The notes under the pieces: generated by a model
What the model was told of the DNA's origin: nothing
Database searches by the model: none
Seen by the model: the letters and a program-made list of their open reading frames with translations, nothing else
Position numbers and translations under genes: made by a program
Assembly (NCBI RefSeq): GCF_016860525.1
Contig: NZ_BNEA01000015.1
Span: 4,824,001-4,888,000, forward strand
DNA length: 64,000 nt
Reading direction: 5' to 3'
Origin: Streptomyces rubradiris
GTDB lineage: Bacteria > Actinomycetota > Actinomycetes > Streptomycetales > Streptomycetaceae
Shown: in pieces, positions 18,831 to 27,294 of the stretch
How the letters are laid out: each line of letters opens with the position of its first letter
Numbering within the stretch: the stretch's first letter is position 1

Positions 18831-20006
18831 ATGCGTACCACCGTGGGGATCATCGGGGCGGGGCCGGCCGGGCTGTTGCTCGCGCGGCTGCTTCATCGCG
18901 CCGGGATCGAGTCGGTCGTCCTGGAGAGCCGCGACCGTGCCTACGTCGAGCGGCGGCAGCGCGCCGGAATCCTGGAGCAGGGCACGGTCGACGTGCTGCG
19001 CGCCGCCGGGGCCGGGGAGCGGCTGGACCGGGAGGGACTGCGGCACGACGGGATCGAGCTGCGCTTCGACCGGCGCCGGCACCGCGTCGACTTCCCCGCG
19101 CTCACCGGCGGGCGGTCCGTGACCGTCTACGCCCAGACCGAGGTCTGCAAGGACCTCATCGCGCTCCAGCTGGAGGAGGGCGGGCCGCTGCTGTTCGAGG
19201 CCGAGGCCCTGGCGGTGGAGGGAGCCGGGGGCGACCGGCCGCGGGTCCCGTTCCGGTACCAGGGGCGCGAAGACGTATTGGAGTGCGAGTACGTCGTCGG
19301 CTGCGACGGGTTCTGGGGGGTGGCCCGCAAGGCCTTCCCGGACGGGGTCTCCCGGGTGTTCGAGCGGTCGTACCCGTACGCCTGGCTCGGGATCCTCGCC
19401 GACGTCGCCCCCTCGCACGACGAACTCGTCTACGCCCGCCACGAGCGCGGCTTCGCCCTGCTGTCCATGCGGTCCCCGGCTGTCTCCCGGCTCTACCTCC
19501 AGGTCCCCGCGGGAACGGACGCCGGGCAGTGGGGCGACGAGGAGATCTGGGACGAGCTGGACAGGCGGCTGGAGACGGACGACGACTGGCGGCTGGAACG
19601 CGGCCCCATCACCCAGAAGTCGGTGACCCCCATGCGCTCCTTCGTGCACGAGCCGATGCGGCACGGCCGGCTCTTCCTCGCCGGCGACGCCGCCCACATC
19701 GTGCCGCCGACCGGCGCCAAGGGCCTGAACCTCGCCGTCGGCGACGTCGTCACCCTCGCCCGGGCCCTCGCCCACGAGCGGGAGACCGGCTCACCCGAGC
19801 TCCTCGACGCCTACTCCGCGACCTGCCTGCGCCGCGTCTGGCAGGCCGAACGGTTCTCCTACGACATGACGACCCTGCTGCACCGCGCCCCGGACGCCAC
19901 CCCCTTCGACGCCCGGCTCCAGCTCGCCCGGCTGGAACGGATCGCCTCCTGCCGCGCGGCCGAGACCGACCTCGCCGAGGCGTACACCGGGCTCCCGCTC
20001 GGTTAG
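18831..20006 (+). CDS. pobA: 4-Hydroxybenzoate 3-monooxygenase
   Basis: This 391-residue group A flavoprotein monooxygenase converts 4-hydroxybenzoate to protocatechuate using NADPH, FAD and oxygen. It has the N-terminal FAD motif GAGPAG (9-14), the DG region in EYVVGCDGFWG, and the second FAD motif LFLAGDAAHIVPPTGAKGLN with D286 at the position classical for PobA. Residues SVTPMRSFVHEPM fit the substrate-side loop. Length is exactly in the family range. AGAAGGGG precedes ATG 18831. In the S. coelicolor order the same gene follows bldA. No pobR-type regulator or protocatechuate genes are adjacent here. Confidence 0.93.
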   Translation: MRTTVGIIGAGPAGLLLARLLHRAGIESVVLESRDRAYVERRQRAGILEQGTVDVLRAAGAGERLDREGLRHDGIELRFDRRRHRVDFPALTGGRSVTVYAQTEVCKDLIALQLEEGGPLLFEAEALAVEGAGGDRPRVPFRYQGREDVLECEYVVGCDGFWGVARKAFPDGVSRVFERSYPYAWLGILADVAPSHDELVYARHERGFALLSMRSPAVSRLYLQVPAGTDAGQWGDEEIWDELDRRLETDDDWRLERGPITQKSVTPMRSFVHEPMRHGRLFLAGDAAHIVPPTGAKGLNLAVGDVVTLARALAHERETGSPELLDAYSATCLRRVWQAERFSYDMTTLLHRAPDATPFDARLQLARLERIASCRAAETDLAEAYTGLPLG

Positions 20007-20124
20007 CCCTGCCTCCGTGGCCGGGAATCAGGGGCCCGCGTAGCGTGTTGCGCAGCATGCAAGGGGAAGGATCCTCCTCAAGTATCATGGTCGGTCCTTT
20101 GCCAATCCATTACTCTTGAGCCAA

Positions 20125-20141
20125 GACTGCACTCGGCAGTC
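20125..20141 (+). promoter_or_regulatory. Small hairpin in the leader of the Bax-inhibitor-like gene
   Basis: GACTGC (20125-20130) and GCAGTC (20136-20141) form a 6-base-pair stem with a 5-base loop ending just 3 bases before the GGAGGAG ribosome-binding site. It could modulate translation or be an operator. Confidence 0.3.
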
Positions 20142-20154
20142 ATGGAGGAGTGAA

Positions 20155-20997
20155 ATGAGGAGCAGCAACCCGGTCTTCTCGCGACGGGGCTTCAGCCGCG
20201 ACAACGGCTACGCCGGCTTCAACACCGCACCGCAGGCCGGGTACGCACAGGGCAACCCGTACGCGCAGAACCCGTACGCCCAGAACCCGTACGCGCAGGC
20301 GGACGTCCAGGCCCCGGCCACCACCGGCCGGATGACCATGGACGATGTCATCGTCCGCTCGGCCCTCACGCTCGGCACGGTCGCCGTCGGCGCCGTCCTC
20401 GCCTGGGCCCTGCTGCCGGTCTCCGGCACCAGCTACGGCCTGGCCGTCGGCGCCGCGCTGATCGCGTTCGTCCTGGCCATGGTCCAGAGCTTCAAGCGCA
20501 CGCCCTCGCCCGCGCTGATCCTCGCCTACGCCGCCTTCGAAGGCGTCTTCCTCGGCGTCTTCAGCGAGATGTTCAACAGCCGCTGGAGCGGCGCCCCGTT
20601 CCAGGCGGTGCTCGGCACCATGGCGGTCTCGGGTGCCACCCTGCTGATCTACAAGGCCGGCTGGATCCGCGTCACCGCCCGCTACGCCCGCATCGGCCTG
20701 TCCATCGCGATCGCCTTCATGGTCGTCATGGCGGTCAACCTGCTCCTGGTCGCGTTCGGCGTCGCCGAGGACGGCGGGCTGCGCAGCTTCGGCCCGCTCG
20801 GCGCGCTCGTCGGCATCATCGCGATCGTGCTCGGCGCGTTCTTCCTGACGCTGGACTTCAAGCAGATCGAGGACGGCATCGCCTACGGCGCCCCGCGCAG
20901 CGAGTCCTGGCTCGCCGCGTTCGGCCTCACCATGACCCTGGTGTGGATCTACGTCGAGATGCTGCGGCTGGTGGCCATCTTCAGCAGCAACGACTAG
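20155..20997 (+). CDS. Bax inhibitor-1/YccA-family membrane protein
   Basis: This 280-residue protein has seven predicted membrane spans between about residues 68 and 278 and ends with a short tail. The Bax-inhibitor-1 signature region LALTLxxA-type spans and the C-terminal LTLDFKQIEDGIAYGAPRSESWLAAFGLTMTLVWIYVEMLR match the YccA/BI-1 family, in which paired acidic residues gate a pH-sensitive calcium leak. The soluble N-terminus (1-65) has a NPYAQ repeat (three copies, residues 38-52). GGAGGAG precedes ATG 20155. Physiological role in Streptomyces is not known. Confidence 0.9.
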   Translation: MRSSNPVFSRRGFSRDNGYAGFNTAPQAGYAQGNPYAQNPYAQNPYAQADVQAPATTGRMTMDDVIVRSALTLGTVAVGAVLAWALLPVSGTSYGLAVGAALIAFVLAMVQSFKRTPSPALILAYAAFEGVFLGVFSEMFNSRWSGAPFQAVLGTMAVSGATLLIYKAGWIRVTARYARIGLSIAIAFMVVMAVNLLLVAFGVAEDGGLRSFGPLGALVGIIAIVLGAFFLTLDFKQIEDGIAYGAPRSESWLAAFGLTMTLVWIYVEMLRLVAIFSSND

Positions 20998-21018
20998 CGA
21001 CGGTCACGAAAAAACGGC

Positions 21019-21051
21019 GAAGTGCCCCGGGTGCGTCACCCGGGGCACTTC
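21019..21051. terminator. Bidirectional hairpin terminator
   Basis: GAAGTGCCCCGGGTG (21019-21033) pairs perfectly with CACCCGGGGCACTTC (21037-21051), a 15-base-pair stem with a 3-base loop. It lies between convergent genes, and the A-run at 21008-21014 provides a U-run for the minus-strand transcript. Confidence 0.92.
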
Positions 21052-21056
21052 CGCGT

Positions 21057-21287
21057 TCAGAGCAGCCTGCGCGCCGCCCTCCTCAGGTCGTACTCGTGCA
21101 CGATCGCCTTGGCGTGGCCGTACGCCAGGTCGTACTCGTGCCGGAGCCAGCTGACCTTCTCCTCGAAGCGGAACAGAGCCGGGCCTTCTTCTACGGCACG
21201 CAGCCAGTCGGACACTTCACGACCGGTGCAGTGCGGGATGCGGGCGAGCAGATTGCGGTGGGTCTCCTCGGAGAAGACATGGGACAT
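21057..21287 (-). CDS. Small DUF4287-type protein
   Basis: This 76-residue acidic-then-basic protein begins MSHVFSEETHRNLLARIPHCTGREVSDWLRAV. A THRNLLARIPHCTGRxxxDW core followed by EEKVSWLRHEYDLAYGHAKAIVHEYDLRRA is the pattern I associate with the DUF4287 family, a short helical domain of unknown function. ATG 21287 is preceded by GGAGGCGCC at a good distance. The gene is convergent with the Bax-inhibitor-like gene and divergent from the next small gene; the 99-base divergent region contains a TACGCT element on the plus strand. Confidence 0.75.
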   Translation of the reverse strand: MSHVFSEETHRNLLARIPHCTGREVSDWLRAVEEGPALFRFEEKVSWLRHEYDLAYGHAKAIVHEYDLRRAARRLL

Positions 21288-21386
21288 CGGCGCCTCCGGA
21301 CACAAAGGGGATGTAAGCCGGTCCTTCACGTCACCGTGCCTGAGCGTTCGCGTATTGGCAACAGTGCGGCACGTTACGCTCGGCGG

Positions 21387-21698
21387 GTGGTTGATACGAC
21401 GCCCTTGACCCAAGCAGTGGACCACTTCGCCGACCGGCTGCGGGCCGCACCGCAGAGCCGGCTCCAGCGCGGGGCCGCGGCGGAGGCGCTGGCGCTGGCC
21501 CGGGAGCTGTCCGGGTGGGCCCAGCGGAAGGAATCGCCCGGCGCCGAGCCCCGCGAGATGCCGGACGCCGGGATGTTCGCCGCCGCCGACCAGATCCTGG
21601 TGGCCGCCCATGACCTCGCGGTCGTGCTGGACGGCGACGACCAGGTCGCCGAGGCGGTGCGCCTGGTGGAGGAGGCGCGGCGGCGGGCCGGGGTCTGA
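21387..21698 (+). CDS. Small conserved helical protein, unknown function
   Basis: This 103-residue cytosolic, mostly helical protein (VVDTTPLTQAVDHFADRL start; DAGMFAAADQILVAAHDLAVVL centre; AEAVRLVEEARRRAGV end) has no motif I recognise. It has good codon bias and typical Streptomyces composition, so it is likely genuine. Start choice: TACGCT at 21375-21380 lies 6 bases upstream of GTG 21387 with no ribosome-binding site, consistent with a leaderless mRNA. It is divergent from the DUF4287-type gene. Confidence 0.7.
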   Translation: MVDTTPLTQAVDHFADRLRAAPQSRLQRGAAAEALALARELSGWAQRKESPGAEPREMPDAGMFAAADQILVAAHDLAVVLDGDDQVAEAVRLVEEARRRAGV

Positions 21699-21721
21699 GA
21701 CTCCCGACCCCCGCGCCTACG

Positions 21722-21842
21722 GGGTCACGGGTACTACGGGTACGACGGGGGCTACGGGTACTACGGCTACCCGAGTGCTACGGGTACTGCGGGTACTACG
21801 GCTACCCGAGTACTACGGGTACTGCGGGTACTACGGGTACTA
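21722..21842. repeat. Nine-base tandem repeat array (TACGGGTAC-type)
   Basis: About 120 bases are built from imperfect copies of a 9-base unit, ACGGGTACT, with variants ending in GGCTACCCGAGT that place GGGTA and TACCC in opposing orientation. Two longer copies of about 36 bases are visible (around 21776 and 21812). The array lies between the convergent genes ending at 21698 and 21840 and runs up to the latter's stop codon. Confidence 0.85.
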
Positions 21843-22634
21843 CAGGGACGCGATCACCCGGTCGGCCAGGATGTACACCATGTCTTCGCCGCACGCGAAG
21901 GTCAGCGTGTACGAGCCCGAGACGCCCGAGCCGCCCAGGAGGTACGGCGTCTCACCCGACTCCAGGGCCGCGGCCAGCCGTTCCGCCGTCTCGCGGTGGC
22001 CCGGGGTCATGCACAGCGTGGTGCCGTCGGCGAAGACGTAGACGTCGAGCGTGCCCAGCGGGCCGGGGCGCACGTCGGCGAGCCGCACCTGCCCGGCGGC
22101 CAGCTCCTCCAGGGCGGCCACCGTGCGCTCGTGGTCGCCCACGGCCGGGGACTGCGCCGGGACGAAGTCCGGGTGCGAGGGGTGCCGGCGGCGGGCGGCG
22201 GCCAGCTCCGAGGACTCGCTCCCGGAGAAGTCCTCGGCGTCGGCGGTCGGCTCGGACACCGGCTCCAGCGGCTCCAGGCCCGCGAAGTCCGCCTGCCGGG
22301 GCAGGAAGGGATCGGCCTCGGGCAGGCCGAACAGCATCGGCGCGTCGGAGGCGTCCCGGGCCTCCTGGGCGGCCCAGAAGGCACGCGCCTCGGCCAGCTC
22401 CCGCTCCCGTTCCTCGGCGAGCGCGTCCGCCACGGCCGCCCGTATCCGGTCGGCGTCGGCGGCGGACCGGGCACCGGGCAGCAGGGCGCGCGCGGTGGCC
22501 GCCTGGTCGTCGGCGAGCTGCCGCTGCAACTCGGTGAGCTGGCGGCGCAGCTTCAGGACGGTGCGCAGGACGGCGACGCCCACGGCGCCGGTGGCTGCCG
22601 TGGTGAGCAGCAGGGCGATCGGCATGGCGCTCAC
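21840..22634 (-). CDS. Membrane-anchored protein with coiled coil, unknown function
   Basis: This 264-residue protein has one N-terminal membrane span (MPIALLLTTAATGAVGVAVL, about 4-23). A charged coiled coil (LKLRRQLTELQRQLADDQ, then AEERERELAEARAFWAAQE) and an acidic linker follow. A globular C-terminal domain at about 165-264 begins HERTVAALEELAAGQVRLADVR and contains YVFADGTTLCMTPGHRETAERL. I do not recognise the domain. The start GTG 22634 has GGGAG 7 bases upstream; the ATG at 22640 is too close to that site. Its stop codon lies within the last unit of the 9-base repeat array. Confidence 0.75.
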   Translation of the reverse strand: MSAMPIALLLTTAATGAVGVAVLRTVLKLRRQLTELQRQLADDQAATARALLPGARSAADADRIRAAVADALAEERERELAEARAFWAAQEARDASDAPMLFGLPEADPFLPRQADFAGLEPLEPVSEPTADAEDFSGSESSELAAARRRHPSHPDFVPAQSPAVGDHERTVAALEELAAGQVRLADVRPGPLGTLDVYVFADGTTLCMTPGHRETAERLAAALESGETPYLLGGSGVSGSYTLTFACGEDMVYILADRVIASL

Positions 22635-22924
22635 TGACATACTCCCGGTTCAAAGTCGACCCCCGACTTCCTACATCAGCTTGAAGGGCGGACTAACCAG
22701 CTGTCAGTGCGTAACGTCACGAATCGGACAGGACGTATGGAGCGCGGTTCGGCCGTGCGCCGAGCTGTTCGTCGCTGACCTGCGGTGATGCGCCCGGCGA
22801 GCGAGATAGGTCACATCCTGGGGGAGATTGGGTCACGGAAAGGCCCGGAACCGTGGTGTTTCCCCGGTTCTGGGCCCTTTCGCGACGTACCGTGCCAGGC
22901 CCGCTACGGACCGTGGGACGTGGG

Positions 22925-24145
22925 TCAGCTGAGGCGCTCGATGACCATCGCCATGCCCTGGCCGCCGCCGACGCACATGGTCTCCAGGCCGAACTGCTTG
23001 TCGTGCCACTGGAGCGAGTTGATGAGCGTGCCGGTGATCCGGGCGCCGGTCATGCCGAAGGGGTGGCCGACGGCGATGGCGCCGCCGTTGACGTTCAGCT
23101 TGTCGAGGTCGATGCCCAGATCCCGGTAGGAGGGGATCACCTGGGCGGCGAAGGCCTCGTTGATCTCGACCAGGTCGATGTCGTCGATGGTCAGGCCCGC
23201 GCGCTTCAGCGCCTGCCTGCTGGCCTCGACCGGGCCGAGGCCCATGATCTCGGGGGAGAGGCCGGAGACGCCGGTGGACACGATGCGGGCGAGCGGGGTG
23301 AGGCCGAGCTCGCGCGCCTTGGTGTCGGACATGATGACGAGCGCGGCGGCACCGTCGTTGAGCGGGCAGCAGTTGCCGGCCGTGACGAGCCCGTCGGGGC
23401 GGAAGACCGGCTTCAGGCCGGCCACGCCCTCCATGGTGACGCCGGCGCGCGGGCCGTCGTCCTTGCTGACCACCGTGCCGTCGGGGAGGGTCACCGGGGT
23501 GATCTCGCGCTCCCAGAAGCCGTTCTTGATGGCCTGCTCGGCGAGGTTCTGGGAGCGGACGCCGAACTCGTCCATCTCCTGGCGGGTGACGCCCTTCCAG
23601 CGGGCGAGGTTCTCGGCGGTCTGGCCCATCGCGATGTACGGGTCGGGCAGCAGGCCGTCCTCGCGCGGGTCGTGCCAGGTGGTGCCCTCCTGCTGGGCGA
23701 CGGCCTCGGTGCGGGCCTCGGCCTCGGCGAACAGCGGGTTGTGCGTGCCCGGCAGGCCGTCGGAGCTGCCCTTGGCGTAGCGGGAGACCATCTCGACGCC
23801 GGCCGAGATGAAGACGTCGCCCTCGCCTGCCTTGATGGCGTGCAGCGCCATGCGGGAGGTCTGCAGGGAGGAGGAGCAGTAGCGGGTGATCGTGCAGCCC
23901 GGCAGGTGGTCCATGCCCATCTGCACGGCGACGACGCGGCCGAGGTTGTGGCCCTGTTCGCCGCCGGGGAGGCCGCAGCCGAGCATCAGGTCGTCGATGT
24001 CCTTGGGGTCGAGCTCGGGGATCTTGTCGAGCGCGGCCTGGATGATCGTGGCGGTGAGGTCGTCGGGGCGCAGGTCCTTCAGGGAGCCCTTGTTCGCGCG
24101 GCCGATGGGGGAGCGGGCGGTCGAGACGATGACGGCTTCGGGCAT
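22925..24145 (-). CDS. Acetyl-CoA C-acyltransferase (thiolase)
   Basis: This 406-residue thiolase has the nucleophilic cysteine in [11 protein letters not shown] (C90), the catalytic histidine in [10 protein letters not shown] (H361) and the second cysteine in CVGGGQGMA (C391). The N-terminal [22 protein letters not shown] and the [12 protein letters not shown] block fit the FadA/acetyl-CoA acetyltransferase group. It either cleaves 3-ketoacyl-CoA in beta-oxidation or condenses two acyl-CoA units. ATG 24145 follows GGAG. No hydratase/dehydrogenase partner (FadB) is adjacent, which is usual for the Streptomyces locus. Confidence 0.93.
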   Translation of the reverse strand: MPEAVIVSTARSPIGRANKGSLKDLRPDDLTATIIQAALDKIPELDPKDIDDLMLGCGLPGGEQGHNLGRVVAVQMGMDHLPGCTITRYCSSSLQTSRMALHAIKAGEGDVFISAGVEMVSRYAKGSSDGLPGTHNPLFAEAEARTEAVAQQEGTTWHDPREDGLLPDPYIAMGQTAENLARWKGVTRQEMDEFGVRSQNLAEQAIKNGFWEREITPVTLPDGTVVSKDDGPRAGVTMEGVAGLKPVFRPDGLVTAGNCCPLNDGAAALVIMSDTKARELGLTPLARIVSTGVSGLSPEIMGLGPVEASRQALKRAGLTIDDIDLVEINEAFAAQVIPSYRDLGIDLDKLNVNGGAIAVGHPFGMTGARITGTLINSLQWHDKQFGLETMCVGGGQGMAMVIERLS

Positions 24146-24361
24146 CACGGCTCCAGGGGAAGGAGGTTGGGCAGGGCCGGTTGGGAAGTTACCCGGCCGT
24201 ATGGTCCAGGTCACCGGTGTCGTGGTGTGACACTGGCCGCAGTTTTCTAAGCGCTTGCTTTGCCCGGGTGCCGTGGGAAAGGGCCCGGACGCCCCGGGGA
24301 AGGGCTCAGGTGTCCTGGAAACGCACCCGGTGCCCCGGGAAAGGGCGGGGGCCGGTCCGGC

Positions 24362-25378
24362 TCACACCGACGGAGTCGCCGGCTCGGCCTCCGGGACGCG
24401 CCGGCGGCGCCTGCGCTTGAGCAGCGCCCACGGTCCCCGCGGCCCCGCCGGCATCGCCGCCGTGACCTCCGTCCCCGCCTCCGCCGCCGCCTCGGCCGCG
24501 GCACGGGCCACCGGCAGGAAACCCTCGCGGCGCGACACGTCCGGCCGCTCCTCCTCCGGCCACAGCCCCAGCGCCGCGCACACCGTCGGCAGGATGGCCA
24601 TCGCCGCGGTGGCGTACCCCTCCGCCGACGGGTGGTAGTTGTCCGGCCCGAACAACTCCCGCGGATTCGCCTCGAACTCCGGCCCGAGCAGATCCCCCAG
24701 CGACACCGTGCGCCCGCCCTGCGCCACCACCCCGATCGTCTGGGCCGCCGCCAGCTGCCGGGACGCCCGCCGGGCCAGCCACCGCAGCGGCTGCTGCACC
24801 GGCTCGATCGTGCCGAGGTCCGGACAGGTGCCGACCACCACCTCCGCGCCGGCCGTGCGCAGCCGCCGTACCGCCACCGACAGGTGCCGTACCGACTGGG
24901 CCGGAGGCATCCGGTGGGTCACGTCGTTCGCACCGATCATGATCACGCACACGTCGGGGACGGGCCCGGGGGCGGACAGGAGCAGCCCCGTCTGCCGGTC
25001 CAGGTCGTCCGAGCGGGCACCGGTGACCGCCACGTTCCGCAGCTCCACCGGGCGCTCCGCCACCGCGGCCAGCCCCGAGGCCAGCAGCGCTCCCGGTGTC
25101 TGGCCCGCCCGGTGCACGCCCTGCCCCGCCGCCGTGGAGTCGCCGAGCACGGCCAGCCGCAGCGGCGGTTCGCCCGGGATGTCGTAGGCCCGCCCGTACA
25201 CGCCGTCGGCCGTCGGCACCCGGCCGCTGAGCCCGTTGCCCAGTTGCCGCCGGGCCAGCCGGACCTCCGCCAGCACCAGTCCGATGACGGCCGCGCCGAC
25301 CAGACCGGCCCCGCCACCGCCGTACGCCGCCCCGGCCGCGATGCGCCGGGCCACCCGCGCCCTCGACATGCTCGTCAT
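24362..25378 (-). CDS. SGNH/GDSL-family hydrolase, membrane-anchored
   Basis: This 338-residue hydrolase has a basic N-terminus and a hydrophobic span at about 22-38, followed by the SGNH fold. Block I is LAVLGDSTAAGQG with nucleophile S81. Block III is IGANDVTHR with N151, and block V is GPDNYHPSAEGY with D246 and H249. A C-terminal basic tail (KRRRRRRVPE) follows. The catalytic domain probably faces outward and acts on esters of lipids or cell-wall glycans. I start at ATG 25378, downstream of GAGGAGG; an upstream in-frame ATG at 25447 lacks a ribosome-binding site. It is divergent from the cystathionine beta-synthase gene, with 160 bases between. Confidence 0.85.
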   Translation of the reverse strand: MTSMSRARVARRIAAGAAYGGGGAGLVGAAVIGLVLAEVRLARRQLGNGLSGRVPTADGVYGRAYDIPGEPPLRLAVLGDSTAAGQGVHRAGQTPGALLASGLAAVAERPVELRNVAVTGARSDDLDRQTGLLLSAPGPVPDVCVIMIGANDVTHRMPPAQSVRHLSVAVRRLRTAGAEVVVGTCPDLGTIEPVQQPLRWLARRASRQLAAAQTIGVVAQGGRTVSLGDLLGPEFEANPRELFGPDNYHPSAEGYATAAMAILPTVCAALGLWPEEERPDVSRREGFLPVARAAAEAAAEAGTEVTAAMPAGPRGPWALLKRRRRRRVPEAEPATPSV

Positions 25379-25485
25379 GCGTCGCCGCCACCTCCTCGTA
25401 GCCGTACACCCACTCCTTGCCCCGTACGGACCGTGCGTCAATCTCAACGGGGAGTGAACGGCCGCGCTCGCCGCACGGCTGGCCT

Positions 25486-25491
25486 TAGGCT
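25486..25491 (+). promoter_or_regulatory. Candidate -10 element for cystathionine beta-synthase
   Basis: TAGGCT, preceded by a T, lies 47 bases upstream of the start codon and matches the Streptomyces housekeeping -10. No strong -35 is visible at 17-18 bases. Confidence 0.45.
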
Positions 25492-25538
25492 GGCGACACC
25501 ACTACGAACACACCTTTTTGCAGCGACCGGAGACAACG

Positions 25539-26930
25539 GTGCGATACCACGACTCGATGATCAGCCTCGTCGGCAACACCCCGCTGGTGCGGCTCAACAA
25601 CGTGACCAAGGGCATCCGGGCGACCGTCCTGGCCAAGGTGGAGTACTTCAACCCGGGCGGCTCCGTGAAGGACCGCATCGCCCTGCGCATGATCGAGGCC
25701 GCCGAGAAGAGCGGGGAGCTGAAGCCTGGGGGCACGATCGTCGAGCCGACCAGCGGGAACACCGGTGTCGGTCTTGCCATCGTGGCCCAGCAGAAGGGCT
25801 ACAAGTGCATCTTCGTCTGCCCGGACAAGGTGAGCACCGACAAGATCAACGTGCTGCGCGCGTACGGCGCCGAGGTCGTGGTCTGCCCGACCGCCGTGGC
25901 GCCGGAGCACCCGGACTCCTACTACAACGTCTCCGACCGGCTCGTCCGTGAGACCCCGGGCGCCTGGAAGCCCGACCAGTACTCCAACCCCAACAACCCG
26001 CTCTCGCACTACCACTCCACCGGCCCCGAGCTGTGGGAGCAGACCGAAGGGAAGATCACCCACTTCGTGGCGGGCGTCGGCACCGGCGGCACCATCTCCG
26101 GCACCGGCCGCTACCTGAAGGAGGCCAGCGAGGGGAAGGTCAAGGTCATCGGCGCCGACCCGGAGGGCTCGGTGTACTCCGGCGGCTCGGGCCGGCCGTA
26201 CCTGGTCGAGGGCGTCGGCGAGGACTTCTGGCCGACCGCCTACGACCGGGAGATCGCGGACGAGATCGTCGCCGTCTCCGACAAGGACTCCTTCCAGATG
26301 ACCCGCCGGCTGGCCAAGGAGGAGGGCCTGCTGGTGGGCGGCTCCTGCGGCATGGCCGTGGTGGCCGCGCTGAAGGTCGCCGAGCGGCTCGGTGAGGACG
26401 ACGTCGTGGTGGTCCTGCTCCCGGACAGCGGACGCGGCTACCTCAGCAAGATCTTCAATGACGAGTGGATGGCGGACTACGGCTTCCTGGAGGACGAGGG
26501 CCCCAGCGCCCGCGTCGGTGACGTGCTGAGCGACAAGGTCGCCGGCTCCATCCCGTCCCTGGTGCACATGCACCCGGAGGAGACCGTCGGCCAGGCCATC
26601 GAGGTGCTGCGCGAGTACGGCGTCTCGCAGATGCCCGTCGTCAAGCCGGGCGCCGGTCACCCCGATGTGATGGCCGCCGAGGTCGTCGGCTCCGTGGTGG
26701 AACGGGAGCTGCTGGACGCCCTGTTCAGCAAGCGGGCCTCGCTGGACGACCCGCTGGAGAAGCACATGTGCCCCCCGCTGCCGCAGGTCGGCTCCGGTGA
26801 GCCGGTCGGCGACCTGATGCAGGTGCTGGGCGAGGCGGACGCGGCGATCGTCCTGGTCGAGGGCAAGCCGACCGGCGTCATCAGCCGGCAGGACCTGCTC
26901 GCCTTCCTGGCCAAGGGCGGCAACAAGTAG
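25539..26930 (+). CDS. cbs: Cystathionine beta-synthase
   Basis: This 463-residue PLP enzyme joins homocysteine and serine to cystathionine in reverse transsulfuration. The catalytic domain (1-320) has the PLP lysine in NPGGSVKDR (K44), the phosphate-binding TSGNTG (71-76) and the GTGGTISGTGRYLKE loop. The C-terminal part (about 335-463) is a pair of CBS (Bateman) modules; the final strand-helix reads GKPTGVISRQDLLAFLAKG. No haem-binding N-terminal extension is present, as in other bacterial forms. GGAG lies 7 bases before GTG 25539. The CBS pair suggests control by an adenosyl ligand, as known in the family. Confidence 0.95.
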   Translation: MRYHDSMISLVGNTPLVRLNNVTKGIRATVLAKVEYFNPGGSVKDRIALRMIEAAEKSGELKPGGTIVEPTSGNTGVGLAIVAQQKGYKCIFVCPDKVSTDKINVLRAYGAEVVVCPTAVAPEHPDSYYNVSDRLVRETPGAWKPDQYSNPNNPLSHYHSTGPELWEQTEGKITHFVAGVGTGGTISGTGRYLKEASEGKVKVIGADPEGSVYSGGSGRPYLVEGVGEDFWPTAYDREIADEIVAVSDKDSFQMTRRLAKEEGLLVGGSCGMAVVAALKVAERLGEDDVVVVLLPDSGRGYLSKIFNDEWMADYGFLEDEGPSARVGDVLSDKVAGSIPSLVHMHPEETVGQAIEVLREYGVSQMPVVKPGAGHPDVMAAEVVGSVVERELLDALFSKRASLDDPLEKHMCPPLPQVGSGEPVGDLMQVLGEADAAIVLVEGKPTGVISRQDLLAFLAKGGNK

Positions 26931-27294
26931 CCGAGCCGGGCGCGGGGACGGGGTTCGCGCAAGTGGTACGAGCGTGTCACGTGCGCGCAGCACCCGCTTA
27001 ACACGCGTCCGGCAGATTGGTGGGCGTCGGCAGGGCGGGATCGGCTCCCCGCCCGGGCCGGCGCCGAACGGCGCCAGGACCTCCGGAGCGGCTCCCGGAC
27101 CTCCATGGACGCCACGGACGCGCACGACCGGTCCTGACCGGCCCGCGTCCCTCGCGGGGACCGCCGTCGTCCCGCCCCCCGGCAACGGGGGTGCGGCGGT
27201 CCCCGCGACAGTCTTCCCGGCGGTCGGACGCCGGCCCGACTCCCCAGTTGGAGCGAGACGTTCCGCCGTCTTTGGGCCCGGTTCTCGGCACCGG
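26931..27294. other. Gap between convergent cbs and a small membrane-protein gene
   Basis: These 364 bases hold no credible gene. The only structured element is the large hairpin at 27153-27207. The rest is GC-rich single-copy sequence without recognisable sites. Confidence 0.7.
27153..27207. terminator. Large nested hairpin, probable terminator
   Basis: CGCGGGGACCGCCG (27153-27166) pairs perfectly with CGGCGGTCCCCGCG (27194-27207), a 14-base-pair outer stem. Inside, CCCCC (27176-27180) pairs with GGGGG (27187-27191) around GGCAAC. It lies 88 bases past the stop of the minus-strand gene and 222 bases past cbs, so it most likely ends the minus-strand transcript. Confidence 0.7.

Noticed and set aside
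26931..27294. A 6C-type small RNA, because of a CCCCCC run in a hairpin loop
   Set aside because: Only one C-rich loop is visible and the paired second hairpin of the 6C motif is missing; the structure is better explained as a terminator.
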